From Herbaspirillum sp. Sphag64 (GTDB lineage Bacteria; Pseudomonadota; Gammaproteobacteria; Burkholderiales; Burkholderiaceae_D): 64,000 nt of DNA. Positions 9,841-19,266 of this stretch are shown in pieces. How positions within the stretch are numbered: the first letter of the stretch is position 1; each line of letters starts with the position of its first letter. Both the position numbers and the translations under genes were made by a program. Below the pieces are notes generated by a model. It made no database searches. It was given only the letters and a program-made list of their open reading frames with translations, and was not told the DNA's origin. Location of the stretch: contig NZ_JACHYE010000012.1 of NCBI RefSeq assembly GCF_014192645.1, positions 1-64,000 of the forward strand, written 5' to 3'.

Positions 9841-9867
9841 TACTGAGACATACCGATGTACCGATAA
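9841..9867 (+). promoter_or_regulatory. Possible flagellar sigma-28 (FliA) promoter
   Basis: ACCGATAA (9860-9867) matches the sigma-28 -10 consensus GCCGATAA at 7 of 8 positions. TACT lies exactly 15 bp upstream, a weak match to TAAA. Chemoreceptor genes are commonly FliA-dependent, which makes the site plausible, but the -35 is poor. Confidence 0.35.
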
Positions 9868-9927
9868 CACAAAGTTTATGTAGCCTGGCATACAAGCTAC
9901 CTAGCGATTACACCCCGGGAGACAATC

Positions 9928-11637
9928 ATGCGCTGGTTCTATAACCTGAAAATTGCCAGAAAACTGTTCCTGTCGTTTTCGATCATCCTGGTTGTGGTTG
10001 CTGGACTAGGCGGCTTTGCTTTACTTCAGTTACAGCAGGTCAATGCCGCCTCGAGCAAAATCGTCACTGACTGGCTACCTAGTATCCGCACGCTTTCACA
10101 AATCAAGCTGACGCTGGCACGTTCGCGCAGCTTCGAGTTGCAGTACATCCTTGCTGCAACACCTGACCGGGCGGAACTAGCCTCCAAAGGTGCGGAGACG
10201 CAGCTCAAGGAGCTGGAAATCAACCAGAAAAAATACGGCACACTTTTATCCGAGCCAGAAGAAAAGGCTGTCTATCCCGAGGTGGAGAAAAACATCAATA
10301 TCTTCCTTGCCGAGCATCGCAATATCATGGCAATGGTGGCGACAGGTAACAAGGAAGATGCAGTGATATTACTCAACGGCAAATCCACTACTGCCTATCG
10401 TGAGGCACTCAAGCAGCTGGACAAGCTGGCGGAGATCAATGAGACGGGCGCAGCAAGCTCGAACGATCTCGCGGCACACACTTATGCCAATGCCAAACTA
10501 TTGATCGGCACATTTGTCGGTATCACGATTGTGGCATCTCTGGCCCTGGCAATGTGGGTCGCACGCATCGTTTCACGTCCGCTCACAGAGGCCCTGACGA
10601 TTGCCAGACGTGTCGCCGCTGGCGATCTTACCGGCGACATCACGCCCGGCAGCAGCGATGAGACCGGCGAGCTCATGAATGCCTTGAAGGCCATGAACGA
10701 CAACCTCTCCAGTATCGTTGGCGAGGTCAGAGACGGCACCGATACCATCTATACCGCGTCGGCCGAAATCGCCAGTGGCAACCTTGATCTCTCCACACGC
10801 ACGGAACATCAGGCAGGTTCCCTGGAGGAAACCGCTTCCGCCATGGAAGAGTTGACCTCAACCGTGAAGCAAAACGCAGACAATGCACGGCAGGCCAATG
10901 AACTGGCGGTATCAGCCTCCAGCATTGCCATCGCTGGTGGCAATGTCGTGGGCAAAGTGGTCAGCACAATGGACGAGATCAACAATGCCTCGCGCAAGAT
11001 TGTCGACATCATCAGTGTGATCGACGGCATCGCATTCCAGACCAATATTCTGGCACTTAACGCCGCTGTTGAAGCGGCACGTGCCGGCGAACAGGGGCGC
11101 GGTTTCGCTGTCGTGGCCTCAGAGGTACGCTCGCTGGCACAGCGTTCGTCGAGCGCGGCCCGGGAGATCAAGGTCTTGATCGACAATTCTGTCGATAAGG
11201 TCGATGAAGGTAGCAAACTGGTTGCCGAAGCCGGGGCGACGATGAATGAAGTCGTCTCCAGCGTCAGGCGCGTCACGGATATCGTCAGTGAAATTTCTGC
11301 TGCCACCCTGGAGCAAAGCTCGGGACTGGAAGAGGTCAATCGTGCCATTGTCAACATGGATGAAGTGACCCAGCAGAATGCGGCACTGGTCGAACAGGCT
11401 GCAGCGACTGCACAATCACTGCAGGAACAGGCTGCCAAACTGTCACGCTCGGTCGGCACCTTCAAATTGACGCACACTGCCGCGGCGACAAAGCCCTCCC
11501 CGTCACGGTCATCACCGGCACATCAATCCGGCCATGACGCCACACTGGCAACGTCGCGCATGCCGTCTACATCGGCGATGGAACACAGCCAGCCTCAGCT
11601 CCCCGCGATGGCCAGAGATAGCCGCACTGCGTGGTAA
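9928..11637 (+). CDS. Methyl-accepting chemotaxis protein with four-helix-bundle sensor
   Basis: The 569-residue receptor has a membrane helix at about 12-33, a periplasmic all-helical ligand domain of the 4HB_MCP type (about 35-185), a second membrane helix at about 188-210 and a HAMP domain. The long signalling coiled coil includes the hairpin tip [40 protein letters not shown]. It should sit at the cell pole, bind CheW/CheA and be methylated on glutamates in the coiled-coil arms. The tail is low-complexity (Ser/Pro/Ala) and ends RDSRTAW, without the NWETF-like CheR/CheB tether. Gene context gives no ligand clue beyond a nearby amino-acid binding protein. Confidence 0.93.
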   Translation: MRWFYNLKIARKLFLSFSIILVVVAGLGGFALLQLQQVNAASSKIVTDWLPSIRTLSQIKLTLARSRSFELQYILAATPDRAELASKGAETQLKELEINQKKYGTLLSEPEEKAVYPEVEKNINIFLAEHRNIMAMVATGNKEDAVILLNGKSTTAYREALKQLDKLAEINETGAASSNDLAAHTYANAKLLIGTFVGITIVASLALAMWVARIVSRPLTEALTIARRVAAGDLTGDITPGSSDETGELMNALKAMNDNLSSIVGEVRDGTDTIYTASAEIASGNLDLSTRTEHQAGSLEETASAMEELTSTVKQNADNARQANELAVSASSIAIAGGNVVGKVVSTMDEINNASRKIVDIISVIDGIAFQTNILALNAAVEAARAGEQGRGFAVVASEVRSLAQRSSSAAREIKVLIDNSVDKVDEGSKLVAEAGATMNEVVSSVRRVTDIVSEISAATLEQSSGLEEVNRAIVNMDEVTQQNAALVEQAAATAQSLQEQAAKLSRSVGTFKLTHTAAATKPSPSRSSPAHQSGHDATLATSRMPSTSAMEHSQPQLPAMARDSRTAW

Positions 11638-12066
11638 GCATCAGCTTTTGCCGGTATAGCAAAGGCATTGCCATAATCAGTATGGCAATGCAACTTAACT
11701 AAGTTGAGACATTTTTATTGAATTTATTTGATTATTTTGTCGTAAAAATGTCTCAACTCCTTTCCCCTGACGCTTGGTAACGGTAGCATCAGATTCAATC
11801 TTTCATCGCAGACATCAGCGCCAGCTAGCACTCGCTGATGACGCCAGTGCCAGACAAATAGACAACCAGTAAGAGCTTCGCCGTGGTCGCTGTCATGCGT
11901 GCCCCATCCGGTACGCTATCCGCAAATAGCAAACAGGCAGACCAAAGGGCTACTGCTTGTGCACATTGCCAGTTCTTCGCCCTGATCAACATCGAAAACG
12001 CGCATGCTGCATCCTTGATTCAAAAGGATCGGCGGCGTCCCTGTAATGTTGTCGAAAGAGGTATAC
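11638..12066. repeat. Intergenic region with three tandem palindromes
   Basis: Three inverted repeats follow the chemoreceptor stop. A perfect 11-bp stem GCATTGCCATA (11665-11675 with 11681-11691) has a 5-nt loop. A perfect 6-bp palindrome AACTTA/TAAGTT spans 11692-11705. A perfect 16-bp stem AGTTGAGACATTTTTA (11702-11717 with 11743-11758) surrounds a 25-nt AT-rich loop. The first may act as a terminator although no clear T-run follows. The third is AT-rich and looks more like a small palindromic element or insertion scar. The rest, 11759-12066, leads to the next gene and shows no feature I can name. Confidence 0.7.
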
Positions 12067-13743
12067 ATGCGCACGAACTTGCCAGTGACAAACATGGAAC
12101 AACCGTTGCGGGATGGCGAATCAATCGTTTCCAAGACGGATCTGCAAGGCAACATTGTGTACGTCAATCCTTACTTCATCGAGATTAGCGGCTTCGAAGA
12201 GGCGGAATTAATCGGCGCGCCACAGAATATCGTGCGTCACCCGGACATGCCAGCAGAGGCATTTGCCGATATGTGGAGCACCTTGAAATCCGGCATACCG
12301 TGGAATGGCATCGTCAAGAACCGCTGCAAGAACGGGAATTTCTACTGGGTGATGGCAAACGTGACGCCGGTACGTGAAAACGGCAAGCAAGTCGGCTACA
12401 TGTCAGTGCGCACCAGACCAACACGTGAACAGACCGCTGCCGCTGACGCAGCCTATCGCCTGTTCCGGCAAGGCAAGGCAAAAGGATTGGCGATTCATCA
12501 GGGAGAAGTGGTCAGCACCAGCATCGTGGCGCGGATCGCGGCGCTGACACACATGTCACTGGCAGTTCGCATTGGTCTGATGATGGGCTTCATCATGTTA
12601 TTGCTCACCGGCTTTGGCATTGCCAGCATGCAAGACCAAAGTGGTGGCGGTAGTAGTGCCCATGTTCTGGGATGGGTCGCTTTACTGAGTGTGTTGGTAG
12701 TGGGATATTTCTGGTACGCCCTGCATCAGGCAATTATGCAGCCATTGAAGCTGGCGACGGCGGTAGCGCGCGCTATTGCCGGTGGCGATCTGACCAGTAA
12801 ATTCGCATCAACCCGTAAAGATGATACCGGTCAGCTACTGCGCGCATTACAGCAGATGACGCTGAACCTGATTGCCATCATCGGCGATGTGAGAGCCAAT
12901 GTCGATTCGATCAAGGTCTCCACGCAGGAAATCGCCCGTGGCAATATGGACTTGTCCGGACGCACCGAAGCACAGGCATCGAGCTTGCAGCAGACTGCTG
13001 CCAGCATGGAGCAGCTGGCTTCCAACGTGCGCCAGAATGCGGAGCACGCCTCCGAGGCCAACAAGTCCGCCAGTTCAGCATCCGAAGTCGCCATTGCCGG
13101 TGGCGAGGTGGTCAACAAGGTGACCACTACGATGGGCGAAATCAGCGAATCTGCACGTCGCATCGTCGACATTATCGGCATCATCGACAGCATTGCCTTC
13201 CAGACCAATATCCTGGCGCTCAATGCTGCCGTGGAGGCAGCCCGGGCGGGTGAACAAGGACGTGGCTTCGCGGTGGTGGCGACCGAAGTTCGGAATCTGG
13301 CGCACCGTTCATCGTCCGCAGCAAAGGAAATCAAGAGTCTGATCGATGTCTCGGTAGAAAAAGTCGATACCGGGGTACAACTCGTTGCGCAAGCTGGTAC
13401 GACGATGGAAGGTGTGGTGTCGTCAGTGCAGCGTGTGACTAATATCATCAGTGAAATTTCGATTGCCTCCGGTGAACAGAATACCGGGATTCAGCAAGTC
13501 AATCAGGCAGTCACGTCCATGGACGAAGTGACCCAGCAAAATGCCGCACTGGTCGAGCAGGCCGCCGCCGCGGCAGCCAGCCTGGAAGAACAGTCAGTGC
13601 GATTGGCGCAGGCTGTCAGCGTATTCAAGCTCTCAGGCGAAGCAGGAGGATTGGCGACCGCACCTGCGAGGAACACGCCGTCGGCAGCAACTGCGCCATC
13701 GTCAATAAGCAATTCTTCGGCAACCCGACTCAAAATCAAATAA
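12067..13743 (+). CDS. PAS-containing chemotaxis/energy receptor (Aer-like)
   Basis: The ATG at 12067 follows AAAGAGG and is preferred to the ATG at 12046. The 558-residue receptor begins with a cytoplasmic PAS domain (about 12-125). Its Aer-like signatures are NPYFIEISGF, NIVRHPDMPAEAFADMW, PWNGIVKNRCKNGNFYWVMANVTP and VGYMSVRTRPT. Such domains often bind FAD and report redox or energy state. Two close membrane helices (about 175-225) have almost no periplasmic loop, then HAMP and a signalling coiled coil with a tip nearly identical to that of the receptor at 9928. There is no C-terminal pentapeptide. It probably mediates aerotaxis or redox taxis, although the flavin ligand is inference. Confidence 0.92.
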   Translation: MRTNLPVTNMEQPLRDGESIVSKTDLQGNIVYVNPYFIEISGFEEAELIGAPQNIVRHPDMPAEAFADMWSTLKSGIPWNGIVKNRCKNGNFYWVMANVTPVRENGKQVGYMSVRTRPTREQTAAADAAYRLFRQGKAKGLAIHQGEVVSTSIVARIAALTHMSLAVRIGLMMGFIMLLLTGFGIASMQDQSGGGSSAHVLGWVALLSVLVVGYFWYALHQAIMQPLKLATAVARAIAGGDLTSKFASTRKDDTGQLLRALQQMTLNLIAIIGDVRANVDSIKVSTQEIARGNMDLSGRTEAQASSLQQTAASMEQLASNVRQNAEHASEANKSASSASEVAIAGGEVVNKVTTTMGEISESARRIVDIIGIIDSIAFQTNILALNAAVEAARAGEQGRGFAVVATEVRNLAHRSSSAAKEIKSLIDVSVEKVDTGVQLVAQAGTTMEGVVSSVQRVTNIISEISIASGEQNTGIQQVNQAVTSMDEVTQQNAALVEQAAAAAASLEEQSVRLAQAVSVFKLSGEAGGLATAPARNTPSAATAPSSISNSSATRLKIK

Positions 13744-13845
13744 AAATTAACACAATAGCAATGACAAGGAGTGATAGAGGCGACAACTACTCGCATCTCC
13801 TGCTGCTGCCGTGTGTTGCCGCCGTAAGCACAAGTCCCCACAACC

Positions 13846-13872
13846 AAATCCCGCTTTCTGCGGGGATTTTTT
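13846..13872 (+). terminator. Rho-independent terminator after the Aer-like receptor
   Basis: The stem AATCCCGC/GCGGGGATT with a TTTCT loop and one bulged G is followed by a T-run, about 100 bp after the receptor stop. Confidence 0.75.
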
Positions 13873-14022
13873 GGAGTGATGTCGTGCAAGCGCTACATGA
13901 TGTAATGGCGTCTCGCCGAGTGCCCTAAATCGTCGTTTACATAGAGAAGATCTCGAAAATATTCTTCCATTTCCTCGCGAATCTGCTATCTTCGTCGTGC
14001 TGGCTCATGCCCGTGAATTACA

Positions 14023-14038
14023 TGGCCCGCTTTTTGCG
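14023..14038 (+). promoter_or_regulatory. Sigma-54 (RpoN) promoter upstream of livJ-like gene
   Basis: TGGCCCGCTTTTTGCG matches the -24/-12 consensus TGGCACG-N4-TTGCA, with GG at 14024-14025 and GC at 14036-14037, the required 12-bp offset. Transcription would begin near 14049, giving a leader of about 145 nt. In 13744-14192 the only other item I can name is the upstream terminator; no enhancer site was identifiable by eye. Confidence 0.6.
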
Positions 14039-14192
14039 TAGGAGACACCGTCCACAGAAATTGAACATGTGAAATTTCTTAGACGCACCAACAAGGTGCA
14101 AAAGAAGTGTCGGTACAAACTGTCACTCATCTTTGGTCATTATTAAAAGTAATACGACTAACAGTAGTTTTTTAATTCATCAGGAGTAATTC

Positions 14193-15341
14193 ATGCAGAA
14201 CAAAATCAAAATGATTCCCTTGGCTGGCGCTATTACGTTGGCATTCGTTTTTGCAGGCTCCGCCTCTGCACAGGAAATCGTCAAGATTGGTCACGTCGCA
14301 CCGATTACCGGCCCGAACGCCCACATTGGTAAAGACAATGAAAACGGCGCGCAAATGGCGATTGACGAACTCAATGCCAAAGGCACCATGATCGGTGGCA
14401 AGAAGGTTGTATTCCAACTGGTTGCAGAAGACGACGCATCGGATCCAAAGCAAGCAACTGCAGTTGCACAGAAACTGGTTGATGCACAAGTCAAGGGCGT
14501 GATCGGCCACATGAACTCGGGTACTACTATCCCAGCATCGAAGATCTATTTTGATGCAGGCATCCCGCAAATCTCCCCATCGGCAACCAATCCAAAGTAC
14601 ACCCAACAAGGCTTTAACACTGCCTTCCGCGTCGTGGCCAACGATGGTCAGCTGGGTGGCGTGCTGGGTCGTTATGCGATCGCTCAGCTCAAGGGCAAGA
14701 ACATTGCTGTGATCGATGACCGTACCGCGTACGGCCAAGGTGTTGCAGAAGAATTCCGCAAGTCCGCTATCGCTGCTGGCGGCACGATCGTTGCAACCCA
14801 GTTCACCACCGACAAGGCAATCGACTTCAACGCAATTCTGACTTCGATCAAGTCCAAGAGCCCTGATCTGGTCTTCTTTGGCGGTATGGACGCTGTTGCA
14901 GGCCCAATGCTGCGCCAAATGGACCAACTGGGCATCAAGGCCAAGTTCATGGGCGGCGATGGTATCTGCACCACCGAATTGCCTGCACTGGCTGGTGCGG
15001 GCCTGAAGGATGGCGAAGTTGTCTGCGCGGAAGCTGGTGGCGTGACGCCTGCTGGCAAGAAAGCTCTGGATGATTTCAAGGCTGCTTACCAAAAGAAATT
15101 CAAGCAAGAAGTCGTGATCTATGCACCGTACACCTACGATGCACTGATGACCATGGTCGAAGCAATGCAAAAGGCTGGTTCCTCCGATCCTAAGGTCTAC
15201 CTGCCAGAACTGGCAAAGATCCATCACAAGGGCGTGACCGGCGAAATCGCTTTCGATCCTAAGGGCGACATCCTGAACGGTACATTGACTCTGTACTCGT
15301 ACAAAGATGGCAAGCGCACTCTGCTGAGCGTGGTCAAGTAA
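14193..15341 (+). CDS. livJ: Branched-chain amino-acid-type ABC transporter binding protein (LivJ-like)
   Basis: The 382-residue protein has a cleaved Sec signal peptide (about 1-26, ending FAGSASAQE) and a mature two-lobed periplasmic fold of the leucine/isoleucine/valine-binding family. Hallmarks are VKIGHVAPITGPNAHIGKDNENGAQMAIDELN, AVAQKLVD, NSGTTIPASKIYFDAGIPQISPSATNP and IDDRTAYGQG. A GGAGT ribosome binding site precedes the ATG. Codon choice is strikingly biased, like groEL in this window, which suggests very high expression. It is monocistronic with a strong terminator, and sits behind a sigma-54 promoter, so nitrogen control is likely. The permease partners are not adjacent; the Liv operon at 23142-26428 or one elsewhere must serve it. 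The exact ligand is not determinable from sequence. Confidence 0.9.
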   Translation: MQNKIKMIPLAGAITLAFVFAGSASAQEIVKIGHVAPITGPNAHIGKDNENGAQMAIDELNAKGTMIGGKKVVFQLVAEDDASDPKQATAVAQKLVDAQVKGVIGHMNSGTTIPASKIYFDAGIPQISPSATNPKYTQQGFNTAFRVVANDGQLGGVLGRYAIAQLKGKNIAVIDDRTAYGQGVAEEFRKSAIAAGGTIVATQFTTDKAIDFNAILTSIKSKSPDLVFFGGMDAVAGPMLRQMDQLGIKAKFMGGDGICTTELPALAGAGLKDGEVVCAEAGGVTPAGKKALDDFKAAYQKKFKQEVVIYAPYTYDALMTMVEAMQKAGSSDPKVYLPELAKIHHKGVTGEIAFDPKGDILNGTLTLYSYKDGKRTLLSVVK

Positions 15342-15360
15342 TTACCGACCTGCCACTCTA

Positions 15361-15396
15361 AAAAGCGCTCCGGTGAATAGCCGGAGCGCTTTTTTT
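15361..15396 (+). terminator. Strong rho-independent terminator after livJ-like gene
   Basis: A 13-bp stem (AAAAGCGCTCCGG/CCGGAGCGCTTTT) with a 7-nt loop is followed by a run of T residues. It begins 20 bp after the stop codon. Confidence 0.92.
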
Positions 15397-15519
15397 ATGG
15401 GGATTCATACAATGTCCTGGCGTTGATTTGCGATAAGAATAAGGAAAGCCCTGATTAACATACTTACGAGTATCTTATACAGTGATCAATATGACTAACG
15501 ATCACAGCAGGAGAGCAGC

Positions 15520-15714
15520 ATGTCGACAGAAAAAGCCCTCGAACACGCCTTGCATGCAGAATTGTCCCGCCTTGTGGCGAGCATGAAGTCACTCAGCACG
15601 GAACTGGAAACCATTGTTGATGACATCGAAGCGGCCTGCATGAACTCCGATCAGCCCGAGGCGGTAGCATTAAAAAAACTGGCGAATGATGTCCTGGCCA
15701 GATTCCGGAAATAG
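15520..15714 (+). CDS. Small helical protein of unknown function
   Basis: This 64-residue protein (MSTEKALEHALHAELSRLVA...) is almost entirely helix-forming, with heptad-like spacing of leucines and a run of acidic residues, so a short coiled coil is likely. It has no signal peptide, cysteines except one, or recognised motif. The ATG follows AGGAGAGCAGC, a strong ribosome binding site, and a hairpin terminator lies 80 bp downstream, so it appears to be an independently transcribed gene. Its place among chemoreceptor genes suggests nothing definite. Confidence 0.7.
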   Translation: MSTEKALEHALHAELSRLVASMKSLSTELETIVDDIEAACMNSDQPEAVALKKLANDVLARFRK

Positions 15715-15793
15715 TCTTTTCTAGCTCTGGCGGGAGAGCATCAAGATCACTCGCATTGCCGTTCTCGCAGCCCCTCTTCAACCGTTGCTAGCA

Positions 15794-15823
15794 GCCCGGC
15801 CAATCACCGTCCGGGCGATTTTC
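15794..15823 (+). terminator. Probable terminator after the 64-residue gene
   Basis: The stem GCCCGG/CCGGGC with an 11-nt loop is followed by GATTTTCTT. In the remaining 15824-16015 I see only the ribosome binding site of the next receptor (GAGGGG, 16004-16009). Confidence 0.55.
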
Positions 15824-16015
15824 TTGCTGTGCTGTTCTGCACATTGCACTCTCTCTCAACGAATTTTTCATTCTAGTCTGTCAGCTTCGGCAAGTACGAG
15901 GCACTGGCTTTTAATAGTCTGCGTCCGTTTTCCCGTGTTTAGTCGTTAGATTCCAATTCTGTCGCTACGCGCTCGCAGCGGGCCAGATAACGTTTTTAGA
16001 AACGAGGGGTTGAAA

Positions 16016-17689
16016 ATGAAAAGTCGCCTTGCCTTGAAGAAGATACTGGCTTACCTGCTGTCATTCATGGCGTTGCTCTCCATCTTGACTTATGCCGCAT
16101 TCCATCTGGTTGCCAACAGTCAGGCCGATATCAATGCGGCCAACACATCACGCTATCAATCGTTTTTACTGGCTCAGGAGCTACGCCAGAGTTCGGACGA
16201 TTTAACGCGCCTCGCCCGTACTTACGTGATTACCGGCGATCCCTCGTATGAAAAGCAATACTTTGCCATTCTGGATATCCGCAACGGCAAACGGCCAAGG
16301 CCACAACATTACGAACGGATTTATTGGGATTTCGTTGCCGCTGGTGTAGAGCAACCGACACCAGATGGTGACACGGTATCGTTGCAGGAGTCGATGAAAA
16401 ATGCCGGCTTCACCGACGAGGAATTTGCGAAGTTGAAAGAAGCCCAAGCCAATTCGGATGGTCTCGTTCAGGCAGAAACGATTGCCATGAACGCAGTCAA
16501 GGGCTTATATGACGATGGAAAAGGCGGCTTCACCAAGAAAGGGCCACCAGATCCGGAGATGGCGATCAAACTGGTGCACGACAAGAATTATCATCTCAAT
16601 AAAGCAAAAATCATGAAACCGCTTAACGAGTTTCTTATTTTGCTCGACCAACGGACTCTGAAGACGGTCAATGAAGCAAAAGCACGCGGGAGCCGTGCGG
16701 AGCTGCTGATGATCATCGTCCTTATATTTACCTTTGTCGCCTCCTCCTCCGCACTCTATTGTGTCTTTCAGTTGATCCGGGATGGCTTAGGACATGCTGT
16801 CAGCACCGCGGAAAAACTCGCACACGGCGATCTTCGTTCGCAATTGGTGGTGCAGCGTGACGATGAAATTGGACGCTTGATGCAGGCCATGAATGGCATC
16901 AGCACGAGCTTGTCACAGGTAGTCGGTGGCGTGCGCCGCAGTATTGATACCATCGGTGTTGCATCAGGCGAGATTAGCTCGGGTAATCGTGATTTGTCAT
17001 CGCGCACGGAAGCACAGGCGAGCTCGCTGGAGGAAACCGCTGCCTCCATGGAGGAATTGACGGGAACTGTGAAGCAAACCGCCGAGAATGCCCGTCAAGC
17101 CAACCAACTGGCGGTATCGGCCTCCGCTATCGCCATCAAAGGAGGCGCTGCTTTTTCCCACGTCGTGAAAACTATGGAGGCAATCAATGAATCAGCGAAG
17201 AAAATTGTCGACATTATCAGTGTGATTGACAGCATAGCATTTCAAACCAATATTCTTGCGCTCAATGCGGCCGTCGAAGCAGCGCGCGCCGGTGAACAGG
17301 GCCGTGGTTTTGCAGTCGTCGCCTCAGAGGTCAGAAGCCTGGCGCAACGCTCGGCAAGTGCCGCCAAAGAAATCAAAGAATTGATCAGCGATTCGGTTGA
17401 AAAGGTAAGCATTGGCTCGAAGCTCGTCAACGATGCAGGTGATACCATGACAGAGGTCGTCGATAGCGTTCAGCGAGTCTCTGACATCATCGGCGAGATC
17501 TCCTCGGCGAGCCAGGAGCAGGCATCCGGCATTGAGCAGATTAATCATTCCATTGCACAAATGGATGCTGTCATTCAGCAAAATGCCGCCTTGGTAGAGC
17601 AAGCCGCGGCCTCAGCTGGCGCCTTGCAACATCAGGCAGACAATCTGCATGAGTCTGTACGTATCTTCAAGATTCGGGATGACGCCTAA
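16016..17689 (+). CDS. Methyl-accepting chemotaxis protein with large periplasmic helical sensor
   Basis: The ATG at 16016 follows GAGGGG with 6-nt spacing and replaces a TTG two codons upstream. The 557-residue receptor has a membrane helix at about 9-31 and a periplasmic sensor of roughly 190 residues rich in predicted helix ([22 protein letters not shown] is typical of helical-bimodular-like sensors). A second membrane helix (about 224-248), HAMP and the standard signalling tip follow. The tip is nearly identical to those of the receptors at 9928 and 12067, while the sensor is unrelated. The C terminus (RIFKIRDDA) lacks a CheR-tether pentapeptide. The ligand is unknown. Confidence 0.92.
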   Translation: MKSRLALKKILAYLLSFMALLSILTYAAFHLVANSQADINAANTSRYQSFLLAQELRQSSDDLTRLARTYVITGDPSYEKQYFAILDIRNGKRPRPQHYERIYWDFVAAGVEQPTPDGDTVSLQESMKNAGFTDEEFAKLKEAQANSDGLVQAETIAMNAVKGLYDDGKGGFTKKGPPDPEMAIKLVHDKNYHLNKAKIMKPLNEFLILLDQRTLKTVNEAKARGSRAELLMIIVLIFTFVASSSALYCVFQLIRDGLGHAVSTAEKLAHGDLRSQLVVQRDDEIGRLMQAMNGISTSLSQVVGGVRRSIDTIGVASGEISSGNRDLSSRTEAQASSLEETAASMEELTGTVKQTAENARQANQLAVSASAIAIKGGAAFSHVVKTMEAINESAKKIVDIISVIDSIAFQTNILALNAAVEAARAGEQGRGFAVVASEVRSLAQRSASAAKEIKELISDSVEKVSIGSKLVNDAGDTMTEVVDSVQRVSDIIGEISSASQEQASGIEQINHSIAQMDAVIQQNAALVEQAAASAGALQHQADNLHESVRIFKIRDDA

Positions 17690-17894
17690 CGGTCAAACCG
17701 CCTGACACCAGGGGATTGGCAGAGCATGCTCGCCGACACACAGTCGCTTTGCCAACCGCCTGCACTGCCTTCCTCTCACTATCCCCCTCTCCTGCGCGCC
17801 CCTCCGCTTTCCGGCCCCAGGCCCTCGCGTGTCAAGCGACGTCGGTGCGACCTATAATTTTCTTCCGTTTTTGATATCAACACTCACAATTCCT
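17690..17894. other. Intergenic stretch without recognisable feature
   Basis: C-rich in its middle (17755-17820) and AT-rich toward the operator module at 17895. I see no gene, strong hairpin or repeat here. TTGATA at 17871-17876 could be a -35 for the promoter described next, though with a long 20-bp spacer. Confidence 0.4.
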
Positions 17895-17930
17895 GCTATA
17901 TTGGATCCAATTATATATATTTGGATCCAT
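17894..17930 (+). promoter_or_regulatory. Extended -10 followed by paired TTGGATCCAA operator
   Basis: TGCTATATT (17894-17902) is an extended -10 box. It runs into two TTGGATCCA repeats starting at 17901 and 17921, exactly 20 bp apart and so on the same helix face. A near copy of this module lies at 20057-20090, beside the GntR regulator. Placement over the start-site region suggests repression of the binding-protein gene at 18005. Confidence 0.65.
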
Positions 17931-18004
17931 AAATCATTGAATATCGTTATGCCATTGAAAATGCTGTACCCCTCCCACCCTCATCATCACTGAAAGGAAT
18001 TGAT

Positions 18005-19135
18005 ATGTCGCGCACTCCTCCCTGTCGTCTCACCATCGCTGCTATGCTGGTCGGCGTCTGCTGCCAGGCACTGGCGGCAGACATTGTTGTCAAGGTTGGT
18101 TTTAGCAGCCCGTTGACCGGGGCACAAGCAGCTGCTGGCAAGGACAATGAACGTGGTTTGCGCATGGCGATTGACGAATTGAACCAAAACGGTATCAAGG
18201 TGGGTGCAGATACCGTGCGCTTCGAAGCGATGGTAGAAGATGATCAAGCGGATCCCAAAGCTGGCGTTGCCGTCGCGCAAAAATTGGTAGATGCCAAGGT
18301 CAAAGCGGTATTTGGCCCCTATAACTCGGGTGTGGCAATTCCAGCATCCAAGCTCTATAACGACGCAGGCATTGTGATGGCAACCGTCGGCTCCAATCCA
18401 AAAATTACCTTGCAGGGCTTCTCCAATGTCTTCCGTGTCTCCGCCAGCGATAGTCAACTGGGTGGCAAGATGGCTTTGTATGCCGCAAAAGAACTCAAAT
18501 TCAAACGCGTATCGTTGATTGATGATCGCACCGCCTATGGCGTCGGCGTGGTAGAAGAGTTCACCAAGGTGGCCAAAGCCAATGGTATTGAAATCGTCTC
18601 GCGCGACTTTACCAATGACAAAGCTTCTGATTTCAATTCGATCCTGACCAACATCAAGAGCAAAAACCCCGATGCGGTCTTCTATGGTGGCTACTTCTCG
18701 CAAGCAGCGCCAATGAAACGCCAGATGAAGTCACTCGGTCTGAATATCCCGCTGCTCGGTGGGGACGCGATCTGTGACGCGGAGTTGGGCAGCTTGGGTG
18801 GCGATGCCGTCAATGGCAGCGTCTATTGCACTCAAGGTGGCGGACTCCTCAAGACCAATAGCGCGGAAACCTTTGTCGCCAATTTTGAGAAGCGCAATAA
18901 CGCCAAACCAATGTTTTATGCAGTCTCGTTTTATGACGCCATGAAGCTGGTCGCTGACAGCATGAGTAAAGCAGGCTCGGTTGAACCAGCGAAGTATGGT
19001 CCGATCATGGCACAGGCAGCTTACAAAGGCGTCGCAGGTACTTACGAGTTTGATGCCAACCACGATCTGAAGAGCTCGCCGGTCACCATTTTCCTGTTCA
19101 AGAACGGCCGTCCTGAACCACTGGCAAACTATTGA
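18005..19135 (+). CDS. Leucine-type ABC transporter binding protein, repressor-linked
   Basis: The 376-residue exported protein has a Sec signal peptide (about 1-23, ending CQALAADI) and a periplasmic-binding fold closely similar to the LivJ-like protein at 14193. They share AGKDNERGLRMAIDELN, AVAQKLVDAKVKAVFG, IPASKLYNDAGI and IDDRTAYGVG, so the two are paralogues. It is transcribed alone with a strong terminator, and its promoter carries the same paired palindrome found before the P5C dehydrogenase gene. That ties its ligand to the dehydrogenase pathway: proline, hydroxyproline, ornithine, arginine or a related compound is more likely than leucine. This is inference from regulation, not from binding residues. 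Its membrane partners are probably the Liv operon at 23142-26428. Confidence 0.88.
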   Translation: MSRTPPCRLTIAAMLVGVCCQALAADIVVKVGFSSPLTGAQAAAGKDNERGLRMAIDELNQNGIKVGADTVRFEAMVEDDQADPKAGVAVAQKLVDAKVKAVFGPYNSGVAIPASKLYNDAGIVMATVGSNPKITLQGFSNVFRVSASDSQLGGKMALYAAKELKFKRVSLIDDRTAYGVGVVEEFTKVAKANGIEIVSRDFTNDKASDFNSILTNIKSKNPDAVFYGGYFSQAAPMKRQMKSLGLNIPLLGGDAICDAELGSLGGDAVNGSVYCTQGGGLLKTNSAETFVANFEKRNNAKPMFYAVSFYDAMKLVADSMSKAGSVEPAKYGPIMAQAAYKGVAGTYEFDANHDLKSSPVTIFLFKNGRPEPLANY

Positions 19136-19177
19136 AACCCTCGCGCACCAGTACTGCGTTATTCTCCTGATCTTGAT

Positions 19178-19203
19178 AGCCGGCGGCAACGTCGGCTTTT
19201 TTA
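19178..19203 (+). terminator. Rho-independent terminator with GCAA tetraloop
   Basis: AGCCGGCG/CGTCGGCT closes a GCAA loop and is followed by TTTTTT. It separates the binding-protein gene from the convergent GntR gene. Confidence 0.9.
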
Positions 19204-19266
19204 TGCCTGCCCTCACCCTGCTATTACTCCACCTGTCCACGCCACAAAAACAATAGCGGCGGAAGA

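Noticed and set aside
14172..15227. Long open frame (351 codons) on the minus strand across the livJ-like gene
   Set aside because: Strong codon bias of the real gene leaves the opposite strand open; the product looks like no protein family and has no ribosome binding site.
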